Notes: generated by a model from the letters alone, not told the origin. A stretch of 64,000 nt of DNA from Nocardia sp. CDC159 (GCF_023740735.1 NZ_JAMRXH010000006.1:186001-250000); one strand, 5' to 3'; shown: positions 1 through 8,908, counted from the first letter of the stretch. Numbers and translations: made by a program.

Positions 1-408
1 GGCAGCCGCCGAAATACGCGCCTTGCCCGGGACACAGTCCGACCGTTGTTTCCAGATCGCCCAGCGGGTCACCAGTCGACACGGATCACTCCTCGTATCG
101 CACCTGAGGAGTTGCGGCCGTACGTCGGCCGGATGGCACCAACATGCCTATCCCGCACCCCCGCGGCCGTTGCCGCTCCTCTTCTCGTCGATGTTGTCTA
201 TCAGTGCGATAGTTGTGCGGAAACCCCTCATAACCCCCGACCGGCGGTGGGCAACCCCTGGTTGGAGCGATCGGTGCGAAATCGTCGCGTGTAGAACGGC
301 CGAACCGCCGCGACCCCCGTCTCCCGTCGGCTCGCCGCGCCCCGAGTATTCGGGTGTATACGAGTTATCTCATCGTGATCCGGACAGTTCCGGGTGGAAG
401 CGCAACCC
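1..408. other. No gene supported; gap before the first gene
   Basis: No reading frame here looks like a protein; those present are shadows of one another. Two small palindromic features are visible: CTATC/GATAG arms at 198-202 and 208-212, and CCCGA/TCGGG arms at 341-345 and 350-354. The second lies downstream of the minus-strand gene that ends at 409 and could be part of its terminator, although the stem is short. Part of an upstream gene outside the window could control this region. Confidence 0.5.
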
Positions 409-816
409 TCAGGCGCGCAGGGTGCTGCTGGAGAGCAGGCGAGTCGGGCGGACGGCGATGACCACGCGGTGGGGGTTCTCGCGAGGCGTGCGGTAGCGCT
501 GAGCGTAGCGGCGCTCGGCCTCGGCGACCTCCGCCGCGTCGGTGAGGACCTCCGCCGGGCCCTCGAGGGTGAGCCAGCGACGTCCGTCGACCTGGCTGAT
601 GGCGGCGTAGCCGCGGCGGAGCACATTGCGGACCTTCACCATGTGAGCCGAGGTGATCACACGGGCCGTGCGAGCCTCGGCGTCCCAGGTGAAACCCACG
701 GCGACCACATGCGGTGTGCCGTCGGACCGCAGCGTCGTCAGCGTCGCCAGATGCCGCTCGGCGACGAACTCGAGGGCCGCGGGGGAGAGTTCGAAACCGG
801 TGTCGGTGCTCGTCAT
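409..816 (-). CDS. F420H2-dependent biliverdin reductase (PPOX family, Rv2074-like)
   Basis: A 135-residue split-barrel flavin/deazaflavin protein of the PPOX (pyridoxamine-phosphate-oxidase-like) class. The segments ERHLATLTTLRSDGTPHVVAVGF, SQVDGRRWL and RYAQRYRTPRENPHRVVI are, from memory, nearly those of M. tuberculosis Rv2074, which reduces biliverdin to bilirubin with F420H2; the same role is inferred. Length is close to Rv2074. The gene is divergent from the SDR gene at 861 with only 44 bp between starts, and Rv2074 likewise neighbours the SDR gene and cobL in mycobacteria. The start is the ATG read from 816. Another PPOX enzyme function cannot be excluded, but the match is specific to this subfamily. 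Confidence 0.85.
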   Translation of the reverse strand: MTSTDTGFELSPAALEFVAERHLATLTTLRSDGTPHVVAVGFTWDAEARTARVITSAHMVKVRNVLRRGYAAISQVDGRRWLTLEGPAEVLTDAAEVAEAERRYAQRYRTPRENPHRVVIAVRPTRLLSSSTLRA

Positions 817-860
817 TCCAGTGACGGTAGCAATGGGCCGGGAATGGCAGACTGTGGGCC

Positions 861-1616
861 ATGCGAGGACGCGAGGTGGACGAGGGTGCGATCCTGCTGC
901 TGGGCGGGCGCAGTGAAATGGGTCTGGAGATCGCGCAGCGGTTGGCCCCGGGGCGGGAGGTGATCCTGGCCGCGCGACGCAGTTCGGACCTGGCCGAGGA
1001 GCAGGCGCGCCTGGAGCGCGCCGGCGCCACCGCCGTGCACCCGGTGGAATTCGACGCCGACGATCTGGCGAGCCACCAGCCGCTGCTGGAGAAGCTGGTC
1101 GCCGACCACGGCCGGATCGGGGTGGTGGTCCTGGCCTTCGGAGTGCTCGGGGATCAGGCGCGCGCCGAACGCGACCCCGCCGCCGCGGTGGCCGTGCTGC
1201 ACACCGATTTCGTGGCCCAGGCCTCCGTCCTGACCGTGTTGGCGAATCTGTTGCGCGCCCAGGGCAGCGGCCAGATCGCGGTGTTCAGCTCGGTGGCGGG
1301 AGTACGGGTGCGCCGCGCGAACTATGTGTACGGTTCGGCGAAGGCGGGTCTCGACGGTTTCGCGAGCGGCCTGTCGGATGCCTTGCACGGCACCGGCGTT
1401 CACCTCCTCCTGGTCCGCCCCGGTTTCGTCATCGGCCACATGACCCAGGGCATGGACCCCGCTCCGTTCTCGGTCACTCCGGACCGGGTCGCCACCGCCG
1501 TCGTCACCGGCCTGCGCCGCCGCTCCACCCGCATCTGGGTCCCGGGCATCCTGCGCCCGCTCTACACGATCGCCCGCTTCGTCCCGCAAGCGATCTGGCG
1601 ACGGCTGCCCCGATGA
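861..1616 (+). CDS. Short-chain dehydrogenase/reductase (Rv2073c-like)
   Basis: A 251-residue classical SDR. The nucleotide-binding glycine motif near the N-terminus (LLLGGRSEMG) departs from the usual GxxxGxG. The catalytic Ser lies in VFSSVAG and the Tyr/Lys pair in YGSAK. Sequence style resembles the DprE2-like SDRs of mycolata, but the position beside the biliverdin reductase and cobL points to the Rv2073c orthologue, whose substrate I do not know. A GTG at 876 is an alternative start; 861 ATG is used because it extends the N-terminus modestly and lies next to the divergent gene. A 226-bp gap separates it from cobL, so cotranscription is possible but not obvious. Confidence 0.8.
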   Translation: MRGREVDEGAILLLGGRSEMGLEIAQRLAPGREVILAARRSSDLAEEQARLERAGATAVHPVEFDADDLASHQPLLEKLVADHGRIGVVVLAFGVLGDQARAERDPAAAVAVLHTDFVAQASVLTVLANLLRAQGSGQIAVFSSVAGVRVRRANYVYGSAKAGLDGFASGLSDALHGTGVHLLLVRPGFVIGHMTQGMDPAPFSVTPDRVATAVVTGLRRRSTRIWVPGILRPLYTIARFVPQAIWRRLPR

Positions 1617-1842
1617 GGAATATCGTTGTGCCACAAGATGGCCTGCGGACGATACCGGCGGCGCTCGGATGGTGCGGCCCCACTGCGACCGGAAAACCAT
1701 TGCCGCCCCGCGATTCCGGCCAAGAACCCGCCGGAACCATGGAAGTGGTGGCTTGGGAGGCCGGAATGACGATGGTGGCGAACCACTTCGACCTGTGGCG
1801 ATTTCTCCCTGGCCGTCAGGGGAGGCGGATCGGAGGGCCGAG

Positions 1843-3144
1843 TTGACGGGCCCGCTGGGGATCGAGTGGCCGCGGGCCCGGCCGATTGCTGTCGTCGGGA
1901 TCGGGGCCGACGGGTGGGATGGGCTGGGTGGGGCGGCTCGGCGAGCGGTTGCCGAGTCGGAGGTGTTGTTCGGGTCGCGGCGGCAGCTCGGGCTGGTGCC
2001 GGGGGATGTGGCGCGGGGTGAGCGAGTGGTGTGGCCGTCACCGTTGGTGCCCGCCTTGCCGGGGCTGCTCGAGGCGCACCGAGGTTCGCGGGTCGGGGTG
2101 TTGGCGAGTGGGGATCCGATGTTCTATGGGATCGGGGTGACGTTGGCGAACTTGGTCGGCGCGCGGGCATTGCGGGTGTTCCCGCAGCCGTCGTCGGCGT
2201 CGCTGGCCTGTGCGCGACTCGGGTGGGGGTTGGCGGATACGCCCGTGGTGAGTGCGGTGGGGCGGCCGCTCGAGACGGTGCTGCCGGAACTGGGCGACCG
2301 GCGGCGGGTGCTGGTGCTGTCGGCGGATGAGAAGACTCCCGCTCAGCTGGCGGTGCTGTTGTCGCACAATGGTTTCGGTTCCTCCGCGCTGACCGTCCTG
2401 GAACAGTTGGGTGGTCCGGCCGAACGGCTGGTGACAGGGCGGGCGGACACGTGGTCCGAGCCGACCGGCGATCGGCTGAACATCGTCGCGGTCGACTGTG
2501 TGGCCGAGCCGAGCGCGCCGCGGCTGACCCGCCTGCCCGGCCTGCCGGATACGGTCTACACCGGCGACGGCCAGCTCACCAAGGCGGAGGTGCGTGCCCT
2601 CTCGATCGCGGCCCTGGCCCCCGCCCCCGGCGAACTGCTGTGGGATATCGGCGGGGGATCGGGCACCATCGCCATCGAATGGTGCCGCACCGATCCGTCC
2701 TGCCGGGCGATCACCTTCGAGCGATCCGAACCACGCCGCGACCAGATCGCCGCCAACGCAACGGCATTGGGTGTGCCGGGCGTCAGCGTCCGAGGCGAGG
2801 TCCCCAACGCCCTGGCCGACGACCTGCCGTCACCCGATGCGATCTTCCTCGGCGGCGGGCTCACCCAGCCGGGCCTCATCGAAATCTGTTGGGCTCGATT
2901 GCGTCCCGGCGGACGACTGGTCGCGAATGCGGTGACAGCCGAATCGGAAGCCCTGCTGATCTCCTGGACCGCCGCCCACGGCGGGGAATTGCGCAAGTTC
3001 CAGATCTACCGGGGAGAACCGCTCGGCGGCTTCACCGCGTGGCGTCCGCACCTGCCGGTCACTCAATGGTCCGTTGTCAAACCCGTCATGATTTCGAATG
3101 AAATTATTTCGAATGGAATCGACGAAAAAACCTGCGGCAGATGA
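1843..3144 (+). CDS. cobL: Precorrin-6Y C5,15-methyltransferase (decarboxylating), CbiE-CbiT fusion
   Basis: CobL methylates precorrin-6Y at C5 and C15 and decarboxylates the C12 acetate side chain in the aerobic cobalamin pathway. The N-terminal half is a CbiE tetrapyrrole methylase domain (AVVGIGADGW near the start, VLASGDPMFYGIG around residue 85). The C-terminal half is the CbiT SAM-dependent methyltransferase (LWDIGGGSGTIAIEW). I place the start at the TTG at 1843, because a GGAGG motif lies 6 nt upstream and the CbiE fold begins there; this gives 433 residues. A longer reading upstream to 1669 adds low-complexity Arg-rich sequence that does not belong to the family. The last 15 residues, rich in Ile and Asn, are atypical. 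Confidence 0.93.
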   Translation: MTGPLGIEWPRARPIAVVGIGADGWDGLGGAARRAVAESEVLFGSRRQLGLVPGDVARGERVVWPSPLVPALPGLLEAHRGSRVGVLASGDPMFYGIGVTLANLVGARALRVFPQPSSASLACARLGWGLADTPVVSAVGRPLETVLPELGDRRRVLVLSADEKTPAQLAVLLSHNGFGSSALTVLEQLGGPAERLVTGRADTWSEPTGDRLNIVAVDCVAEPSAPRLTRLPGLPDTVYTGDGQLTKAEVRALSIAALAPAPGELLWDIGGGSGTIAIEWCRTDPSCRAITFERSEPRRDQIAANATALGVPGVSVRGEVPNALADDLPSPDAIFLGGGLTQPGLIEICWARLRPGGRLVANAVTAESEALLISWTAAHGGELRKFQIYRGEPLGGFTAWRPHLPVTQWSVVKPVMISNEIISNGIDEKTCGR

Positions 3145-3224
3145 TGAATGCCAATTGGCCACCGGGTAATGTCGCAACCCGTAATCCGATCGTGATCGGA
3201 GCGCACTGCTCGATAGGGAGATAG

Positions 3225-3839
3225 ATGAGATTCAGCAAGTTCGCCGCGACCGCCCTGATCGCCACCGCGGCGACCGGCATCACCGCCGCCACCGCCACCG
3301 CGGCCCCCGGCGTAGCCGAGCCGGGCACCGATCAGGTGCAGGCCCAGGCCGCGCCGGCGGTGCACGGTGCGGACCAGGGCGTCGGTTACACCACTCGGAT
3401 CGACGACGCCGGAAAGTCCATCGTCACCACGGTGACCGGCGGCAGGTTCGCCCTCGACACCGGCGCCAACGCGGTGACCCTGATCAACGACGCCGGTCAG
3501 GTGGTGATGAACTACCCGCTGACGGTGCAGAACGCCGGGAAGACGGCCGAGATCGCCGCCGCGGTCGACGCGGACGGTAGCCGGCTGACCCTCACCCCGA
3601 AGGGTGAGGCGGTGGCCTCGGTGAAGGACATCTCGGCGCAGCAGTGGTTCTTCGACGAGTTGCAGCGAGCCTCGCTCGGCGCCGCGGTCGGTGCCGTCAT
3701 CGGCGGCCTGATCGGCCTCTTCTTCATCGGCATCGGCGCGATCCCCGGCGCGCTGCTGGGTGCGGTCATCGGCCTGCTGGTGGCCGGCGGCCCGTCGCTG
3801 CTGGCCGCGGGCCAGGCATACTTCAGCGGGCAGCCCTGA
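3225..3839 (+). CDS. Secreted protein with C-terminal glycine-zipper hairpin, paralogue 1
   Basis: A 204-residue protein with a Sec signal peptide (KFAATALIATAATG, cleavage after an Ala-rich stretch near residue 28). It has a beta-rich middle domain starting at DQGVGYTT and a strongly hydrophobic Gly-rich C-terminal hairpin (GAVIGGLIGLFF, then IPGALLGAVIGLLV). That tail could insert in a membrane or oligomerise as a glycine zipper. The gene at 16254 has the same plan and the same DQGV motif, so the two are paralogues. I do not recognise a function. A purine-rich ribosome site (AGGGAG) precedes ATG 3225. The gene occupies the cobL-cobK gap, and its TGA stop overlaps the apparent cobK start. 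Confidence 0.85.
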   Translation: MRFSKFAATALIATAATGITAATATAAPGVAEPGTDQVQAQAAPAVHGADQGVGYTTRIDDAGKSIVTTVTGGRFALDTGANAVTLINDAGQVVMNYPLTVQNAGKTAEIAAAVDADGSRLTLTPKGEAVASVKDISAQQWFFDELQRASLGAAVGAVIGGLIGLFFIGIGAIPGALLGAVIGLLVAGGPSLLAAGQAYFSGQP

Positions 3840-4573
3840 GAATTCTGATCCTCGGTGGCACCCGGGAGGCCCGGGAGCTGGCCGAGAAAGCCACCGGCGA
3901 GCGAGGATTCGAGATCGTGTCCTCGCTCGCCGGTCGTGTTCGCGAGCCCGTCCTCCCGGCGGGCGAGGTGCGCGTCGGCGGCTTCGGTGGGGTCGTGGGG
4001 CTTCGGGACTGGCTGGTGGACAATGGAATCGGTGCGGTGATCGATGCCACCCACCCGTTCGCCGCCACCATGTCGGCGCATGCGGCCGAGGCCGCGTCCG
4101 ACCTCGGGCTACCGGTGATTCAGCTGCGTCGGCCCGGTTATCGCGAGCAGCCGGGGGATCGCTGGGTGCGGGTCGCGGATCTGACCGCGGCCGCCGAAAC
4201 CGTTGCGACGCTCGGCGAACGGATCTTCCTGAGCATCGGACGCCAGGGCGTCGGGGCGTTCGCGGGTCTGAGCCGTCCGTGGTTCCTGATCCGCGCGATC
4301 GATCCGCCGACCGGCCCGCTGCCCCCGAACCACGAAATCCTGCTGGCCCGTGGCCCGTTCGCCGTCCACGACGAACGGCGGCTGCTGGCCGAGCGGGAGA
4401 TCGACGTGCTCGTCACCAAGGACAGCGGCGGCGCGGCCACCACCGCCAAACTGGACGCCGCCCGGTCGCTGCGGCTACCGGTCGTGATGATCGACCGGCC
4501 GCCGGTTCCGGCGGGCATGTCGCAGGTGGAGTCCGTTGCCGCGGTGTGGGATTGGCTGCGCGCGCTGAGCTGA
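3836..4573 (+). CDS. cobK: Precorrin-6A reductase, apparently CTG-initiated
   Basis: CobK reduces precorrin-6A to precorrin-6B with NADPH. The protein begins (L/M)RILILGGTREAR, the family's N-terminal nucleotide-binding motif. It continues with DATHPFAATMS and ends with VTKDSGGAATTAKLDAA, all characteristic. With the first codon at 3836 it has 245 residues, the normal length. No ATG, GTG or TTG lies in frame near the motif. The only upstream ATG (3644) adds 64 Arg/Pro-rich residues that are a shadow of the secreted-protein gene. I therefore infer CTG 3836 as start, within a CTGA overlap with the upstream stop, implying translational coupling. ATT 3842 is a less likely alternative. Confidence 0.88.
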   Translation: MRILILGGTREARELAEKATGERGFEIVSSLAGRVREPVLPAGEVRVGGFGGVVGLRDWLVDNGIGAVIDATHPFAATMSAHAAEAASDLGLPVIQLRRPGYREQPGDRWVRVADLTAAAETVATLGERIFLSIGRQGVGAFAGLSRPWFLIRAIDPPTGPLPPNHEILLARGPFAVHDERRLLAEREIDVLVTKDSGGAATTAKLDAARSLRLPVVMIDRPPVPAGMSQVESVAAVWDWLRALS

Positions 4574-4582
4574 TGCCGCCGC

Positions 4583-5137
4583 TCAGGCGTGATCGGCGAC
4601 CTGACGCCCGAGCAGGGCGGGCAACCGGTCGAACCACTCCAGCACCGCGCGTTCGTAGCGGATGCCGAAATCCAGCGTGGTCCGCTCATAGCGGGATTCG
4701 GGCGCGGGCTCCTCGGCCAGATAGCGGGACAGTCGCTGCTGATGGACCTCGCGGTTGGCGGCAATGATGCGGTCGAGCCGATCCGGATCGACGAACTGGC
4801 CGAACGACAGCGTCAGCAACAGCGGCACCCGGATGGTCTCCGCGCCCGGATCGCGAGCGATCCACTCCGCGAACGCCTCCCGGCCCGCCTCGGTGAGGTG
4901 GTACGGCGTCCGGTCGCGCGCGCCGGTCACGCCCTTGGCGACCAAACCGGCCTTGTCCATGGTCGCCAGTTCGCGGTAGACCTGGCTCTGCGTGATCGTC
5001 CAGAAGTCGCCGATCCGCTCCTGGGCGAGATTCACCAGATCCCAGCCCGACATCGGGCCCTCGTGCAGAAAACCCAGCAGCGAGGCCGCTGTCGAATTCA
5101 GCCCCCGCTTGGCGACACCGTCGGTCACCGACACCAC
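4583..5137 (-). CDS. PadR family transcriptional regulator
   Basis: A 184-residue PadR regulator. It has an N-terminal winged helix (AASLLGFLHEGPMSGWDLVN, then SQVYRELATMDKAGLV and the wing TPYHLTEAGREAF) followed by the Vir-like helical C-terminal dimerisation region. It converges on cobK with a 9-bp gap and lies 50 bp upstream of the end of the minus-strand cobIJ gene, so it is not cotranscribed with cobIJ (it lies downstream of that operon on the same strand). The start is a GTG at 5137 with an AAGGGG ribosome site; an in-frame GTG two codons later is possible. Its target is unknown. Confidence 0.85.
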   Translation of the reverse strand: MVSVTDGVAKRGLNSTAASLLGFLHEGPMSGWDLVNLAQERIGDFWTITQSQVYRELATMDKAGLVAKGVTGARDRTPYHLTEAGREAFAEWIARDPGAETIRVPLLLTLSFGQFVDPDRLDRIIAANREVHQQRLSRYLAEEPAPESRYERTTLDFGIRYERAVLEWFDRLPALLGRQVADHA

Positions 5138-5186
5138 CCCTTCCCAGTCAACGCCCCACAGTGGGATGTTACAGGTGGTTCGCTGT

Positions 5187-6752
5187 TCAACTACGCAGGG
5201 GTGGTGGCGGGTCCGCGGGCCGGTAGCGGCGGGAGGTGAATACTCTTGTACCGCCGGAGGTTTCGAAGGCGGCGGTGGTCGACGCGCCGATGATGACGAG
5301 CGTGCGCATGTCGACCACGGCCGGATCGAGCTCGGCGAGGGTCAGTACCCGCACCGATTCGGTCGGCCCCCCGACATCGCGGCCGAGTACGACGGGCGTA
5401 TCGGGTTTGCGATGTTCGAGCAGCAGATCCCGCATGGCCGCGACCTGCCAGGTGCGCTGCGAGGACGCCGGGTTGTAGAGCGCGATGGCCATATCCGCGG
5501 CGGCCACCGCCGACAACCGCCGCACGACCGCGTCCCAGGGCTTGAGCCGATCCGACAGCGAGATCATCGCGAAGTCGTGCCCCAGCGGCGCGCCGACGCG
5601 CGCGGCCACGGCACTGGCCGCGGTCACCCCGGGCAGCACCCGCACCGGAACATCGGCCCACCGCGGATCCGCCGATTCCTCCACCACGGCCGCGGCCATG
5701 GCGAATACGCCCGGATCTCCGGACGAGACGACCGCCACCCGCGCCCCGCGCTTGGCCAGATCCAATGCCATGGCGGCTCGTTCGGCCTCCACCCGATTGT
5801 CGCTGGCGTGCCGCCGCTGTCCGGGCCGGACGGGCACCCGGTTCACATAGGTGGCGTAGCCGACGATATCGGTCGCCTCGGCCAGTGCCCGGGACACCTC
5901 GGGGGTGGTCCAGCCGGGCGCGCCGGGGCCCAGCCCGACCACGACGACTTCGCCGCCGTCCGCCGCCGTTGTCGCCGTGGTCGATTCGACCCGTACGGCC
6001 GGTTCGGCCCGGTCGGACAGCGGAATCGGTGTGGTCGGCCGCGGGCCGGGCACCAGCGTGATCGAGAAGTACGGCACCTCCGCGTCGTCGACGTCGGCCG
6101 CGCGCAGCACCCGCTGGCGGGTGGTGCTGGCGCGTTCGACGTAGTAGGCGTCGTCCAGGCGGCCCGCCTCGGAAAGGGCCTGTCGCACACCCGGATACGT
6201 GCGGCCGAGTTTCATCACGGCGGCGGCGTCGGTGGCGGCGAGGCGGGCGGCGAGTTCGTCGGCGGGCATGGTGCCGGGCAGGATGGTCAGCACCTGATCG
6301 CCCTCGACCAGCGGGGTGCCCAGCGCGGCCGCGGCGGCGCTGACCGAGGTGATGCCGGGGATGATCTCCGCCTCGAATCGGTCGGCCAGGCGGCGGTGCA
6401 TATGCATGTAGGAGCTGTAGAACAGCGGATCGCCCGCGGCCAGCAGCGCCACCGAGCGCCCGGCCTCGAGATGGACGGCCAGCCGCGCCGCCGCGCGCTC
6501 GTAGAACTCCTCGATCGCGCCCTGATAGCCGCCGGGATGATCGGTGGTCTCGGTGGTCACCGGATAGATCAGATGCTCCTCGAGCTGCCCGGGCCGCATA
6601 TAGGGTGCGGCGATACCGCGCGAAATGCTGCGGCCGTGGCGGGCGCTGTGGAAGGCGATGACATCGGCCGCGCCGATGATGCGGGCCGCCTTGACCGTGA
6701 CCAGCTCCGGATCACCCGGGCCCAGGCCGATTCCCCAGAGTTTGCCGCTCAT
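5187..6752 (-). CDS. cobIJ: Precorrin-2 C20-methyltransferase / precorrin-3B C17-methyltransferase fusion
   Basis: A 521-residue fusion of two tetrapyrrole methylases. The CobI half (residues about 1-235) starts [22 protein letters not shown] and has the [10 protein letters not shown] motif. The CobJ half (about 265-510) starts [14 protein letters not shown] and has [11 protein letters not shown]. CobI makes precorrin-3A, and CobJ methylates C17 with ring contraction after CobG action. The joining linker is Thr/Ala-rich. The ATG at 6752 overlaps the cobH stop as ATGA, so the two are translationally coupled. The same CobI-CobJ fusion is known in mycobacteria, where it follows cobH. Confidence 0.95.
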   Translation of the reverse strand: MSGKLWGIGLGPGDPELVTVKAARIIGAADVIAFHSARHGRSISRGIAAPYMRPGQLEEHLIYPVTTETTDHPGGYQGAIEEFYERAAARLAVHLEAGRSVALLAAGDPLFYSSYMHMHRRLADRFEAEIIPGITSVSAAAAALGTPLVEGDQVLTILPGTMPADELAARLAATDAAAVMKLGRTYPGVRQALSEAGRLDDAYYVERASTTRQRVLRAADVDDAEVPYFSITLVPGPRPTTPIPLSDRAEPAVRVESTTATTAADGGEVVVVGLGPGAPGWTTPEVSRALAEATDIVGYATYVNRVPVRPGQRRHASDNRVEAERAAMALDLAKRGARVAVVSSGDPGVFAMAAAVVEESADPRWADVPVRVLPGVTAASAVAARVGAPLGHDFAMISLSDRLKPWDAVVRRLSAVAAADMAIALYNPASSQRTWQVAAMRDLLLEHRKPDTPVVLGRDVGGPTESVRVLTLAELDPAVVDMRTLVIIGASTTAAFETSGGTRVFTSRRYRPADPPPPLRS

Positions 6753-7384
6753 TCCTGTTCGCTCGCAATCGCATTGAGCGCGGCCGCGGTGATGGCGCTG
6801 CCGCCGCGGCGTCCGCGCACGGTCAGGTACTCGATCCCGCCGTATTGCGCCAGGGCGTCCTTGGATTCGGCGGCACCGACGAAACCGACCGGAATGCCCA
6901 GCACCGCGGCGGGCCGGGGCGCGCCCGCGTCGAGCATGTCGAGCAGGTGGAACAGCGCCGTGGGCGCATTGCCGATCGCCACCACGGCACCGGCCAGCCG
7001 GTCGCGCCAGAGTTCCAGCGCCGCGGCGGATCTGGTGTTGTTCAGGGTGCGGGCCAGCTCGGGCACGCGCGGATCGGCGAGCAGGCAGCGGACCTCGTTG
7101 TTCGCGGGCAGCCGTTTGCGGGTGACGCCCGCGGCGACCATGTTCGCATCGCACAGGATCGGCGCGCCCGCGCGCAGCGCCGCCCGCGCCCGCGCCACGA
7201 CATCGGCGCTGAAATCCACCTCGGCCGCGAGATCGACCTGCCCGCAAGCATGAATCATGCGCACCACGACCTGCGCGACATCGGCGGGGAAGCGGTCCAG
7301 ATCGGCCTCGGCACGAATCGTCGCGAACGAGCGCCGGTAGATCTCGGCCCCGTCGGTGAGGTAGCTGGTGCGCACGTCGGACAT
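6749..7384 (-). CDS. cobH: Precorrin-8X methylmutase
   Basis: CobH (CbiC family) moves the C11 methyl group to C12, turning precorrin-8X into hydrogenobyrinate. The 211-residue protein carries family segments [28 protein letters not shown] and [12 protein letters not shown]. The catalytic His is expected in MIHACGQ. The ATG at 7384 is chosen because it begins the family N-terminus; a GTG nine bases upstream is possible. A TAGGGT hexamer 7 nt before the ATG suggests a short-leader or leaderless mRNA. It is the first gene of the cobH-cobIJ pair. Confidence 0.95.
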   Translation of the reverse strand: MSDVRTSYLTDGAEIYRRSFATIRAEADLDRFPADVAQVVVRMIHACGQVDLAAEVDFSADVVARARAALRAGAPILCDANMVAAGVTRKRLPANNEVRCLLADPRVPELARTLNNTRSAAALELWRDRLAGAVVAIGNAPTALFHLLDMLDAGAPRPAAVLGIPVGFVGAAESKDALAQYGGIEYLTVRGRRGGSAITAAALNAIASEQE

Positions 7385-7391
7385 GGCGTCC

Positions 7392-7397
7392 ACCCTA
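7392..7397 (-). promoter_or_regulatory. Candidate -10 box for cobH
   Basis: On the minus strand this reads TAGGGT, with 7 nt to the cobH ATG. That spacing fits leaderless initiation, which is common in mycolic-acid actinobacteria. No convincing -35 element is seen. Confidence 0.3.
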
Positions 7398-7434
7398 GAA
7401 GTGCGCCCGGCGGGCGATTTCGACGGGCCTGCGA

Positions 7435-7872
7435 TCAGGTTCGCGGTCGTTCCAGCAGGCGGGACATGACGATGCTGCTGCGGGTGCGGCCGACGCGCGC
7501 GTTCTCCCGGATTCGCTCGACGGTCGACTCGATCTCGGCCATATCGGTGGCCATCACATGCACCAGCGCGTCGGCCTCGCCCGCGATGGTCCACACGCCG
7601 ACCACCTGCGGAATCGGTTCGAGGCCGCGCCGCAGTTCGGCGGGGGAGATGTTGTCGCGGTAGTAGACCTCGACATAGGCCTCGGTGCGCCAGCCCAGGG
7701 CGGCCGGATTCACCTGGGCGGTGAAGCCGGTGATCTGCCCGCCCGCCACCATCTTGTCGACCCGGCGCTTGACCGCGGGCGCGGACAGCCCGACCGCCGC
7801 ACCGATCTCCTGGAACGACGCCCGGGCCTGGCGCAGGAGATGGGCGAGAATCCGCCGATCGAGATCGTCCAT
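7435..7872 (-). CDS. Lrp/AsnC family transcriptional regulator
   Basis: A 145-residue feast/famine regulator. The N-terminal helix-turn-helix begins [16 protein letters not shown] and includes [15 protein letters not shown]. The C-terminal RAM ligand-binding domain includes [17 protein letters not shown]. The ATG at 7872 has a GAGGAG ribosome site. It is divergent from the dimethylargininase gene, with three phased GCGCAAC repeats between them. This suggests that it autoregulates and controls arginine-derivative catabolism in response to an amino acid; the ligand is inferred, not shown. Confidence 0.9.
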   Translation of the reverse strand: MDDLDRRILAHLLRQARASFQEIGAAVGLSAPAVKRRVDKMVAGGQITGFTAQVNPAALGWRTEAYVEVYYRDNISPAELRRGLEPIPQVVGVWTIAGEADALVHVMATDMAEIESTVERIRENARVGRTRSSIVMSRLLERPRT

Positions 7873-7912
7873 GTAGCGCTCCTCACACGCCGCGATGAAT
7901 TTATCGTGAACG

Positions 7913-7972
7913 GCGCAACGATTCGACGCTTGCAAGGTCATCTGCGCAACGAATTGTTGTTCCTGGCGCAAC
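7913..7972. promoter_or_regulatory. Three helically phased GCGCAAC repeats, likely Lrp-type operator
   Basis: GCGCAAC occurs at 7913-7919, 7944-7950 and 7966-7972, in one orientation. Centre spacings of 31 and 22 bp are close to three and two DNA turns, so the sites face the same side. The array fills the divergent control region between the Lrp-type gene and the dimethylargininase gene. The middle repeat is part of an imperfect palindrome (CAACGAATTGTTG). Confidence 0.45.
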
Positions 7973-8026
7973 ACTACGGCATTTACCTTCGTGTCTAGTC
8001 CTGTAGCGCCGAACCTGGGAGCCTCG

Positions 8027-8908
8027 TTGACCTCCGTAGCCACGCTGCCCGCGCCCGAACCGGCCGGTATTCGCCAGCCCACGCCGCGTCGTTTCCTGAT
8101 GTGCCGTCCCGACCACTTCGACGTCTATTACGCGATCAATCCCTGGATGGATGTGACCACCCCGGTCGATCGCGAGCGCGCGCTGGCGCAGTGGGAGAAC
8201 CTGCGCGCCACCTTCGAACGCCACGGCCACACCGTGGAGGTGATCGCCGGTGAGCCCGGTCTGCCGGATATGGTCTTCGCCGCCAACGGCGGCCTGGTGA
8301 TCGGGGATCGGGCGCTGTCGGCCCGCTTCGCCAATGCCGAGCGCGTCGCCGAGGGTCCGGCGTATCACCGCTGGCTGGCCGGACAGGGCTTCGCCGAGGT
8401 GGCCGCCGCGGCCGAAATCAACGAGGGCGAGGGTGATTTCGCGATCGTGGGTGAGCGGATCCTGGCGGGCACCGGATTCCGCAGCTCGCCCGCGGCGCAT
8501 CGGGAGGTCGAACGGTTCTTCGGGCTGCCGGTGATCACGCTCGAGCTGGTCGATCCCCGCTTCTACCACCTCGACACCGCGGTCATGGTGCTCGGCGACA
8601 CGATCGCCTACTACCCGGCGGCCTTCAGCAGCGCGAGTGCCGCCCTGCTGACCCAGCTGTATCCCGACGCGATCATCGCCAGCGAGGAGGACGCGGTGGT
8701 GCTGGGTCTCAACGGTGTGTGCGACGGCAAGCACGTCTTCCTCAGCGATCGCGCCACCCATCTGTCGGATCGGCTGCGCGAGCGCGACTACGAACCGATC
8801 GGTATCGATCTGTCCGAACTGCTGAAGGCCGGTGGCAGCGTGAAGTGCTGCACGCTGGAACTGCACCCCACTCGGGTCAGAACGGCAGTCGCGCCCGCCA
8901 TGGGCTGA
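8027..8908 (+). CDS. ddaH: Dimethylargininase / N(G),N(G)-dimethylarginine dimethylaminohydrolase
   Basis: A guanidine-modifying-enzyme family hydrolase predicted to split methylated arginines into citrulline and methylamines. The sequence shows CRPDHFDVYYAINPWMD near the N-terminus, the substrate-loop motif MVFAANGG, the His region FYHLDTAVMVLGD and the C-terminal nucleophile in GGSVKCCTLEL (first Cys, about residue 274). The start is uncertain. TTG 8027 has a GGGAG ribosome site 5 nt upstream and gives 293 residues; GTG 7991 would add 12 residues but has no ribosome site. The divergent Lrp-type regulator fits amino-acid control. Its 3' end overlaps the convergent membrane-protein gene by 32 bp. 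Confidence 0.85.
   Translation: MTSVATLPAPEPAGIRQPTPRRFLMCRPDHFDVYYAINPWMDVTTPVDRERALAQWENLRATFERHGHTVEVIAGEPGLPDMVFAANGGLVIGDRALSARFANAERVAEGPAYHRWLAGQGFAEVAAAAEINEGEGDFAIVGERILAGTGFRSSPAAHREVERFFGLPVITLELVDPRFYHLDTAVMVLGDTIAYYPAAFSSASAALLTQLYPDAIIASEEDAVVLGLNGVCDGKHVFLSDRATHLSDRLRERDYEPIGIDLSELLKAGGSVKCCTLELHPTRVRTAVAPAMG

Noticed and set aside
1665..1710. Possible second cobalamin riboswitch before cobL (GGTGCGGCCCCACTG)
   Set aside because: Only a partial B12-box resemblance; the preceding GAGGAAnnCGGTG core and following structure are missing.
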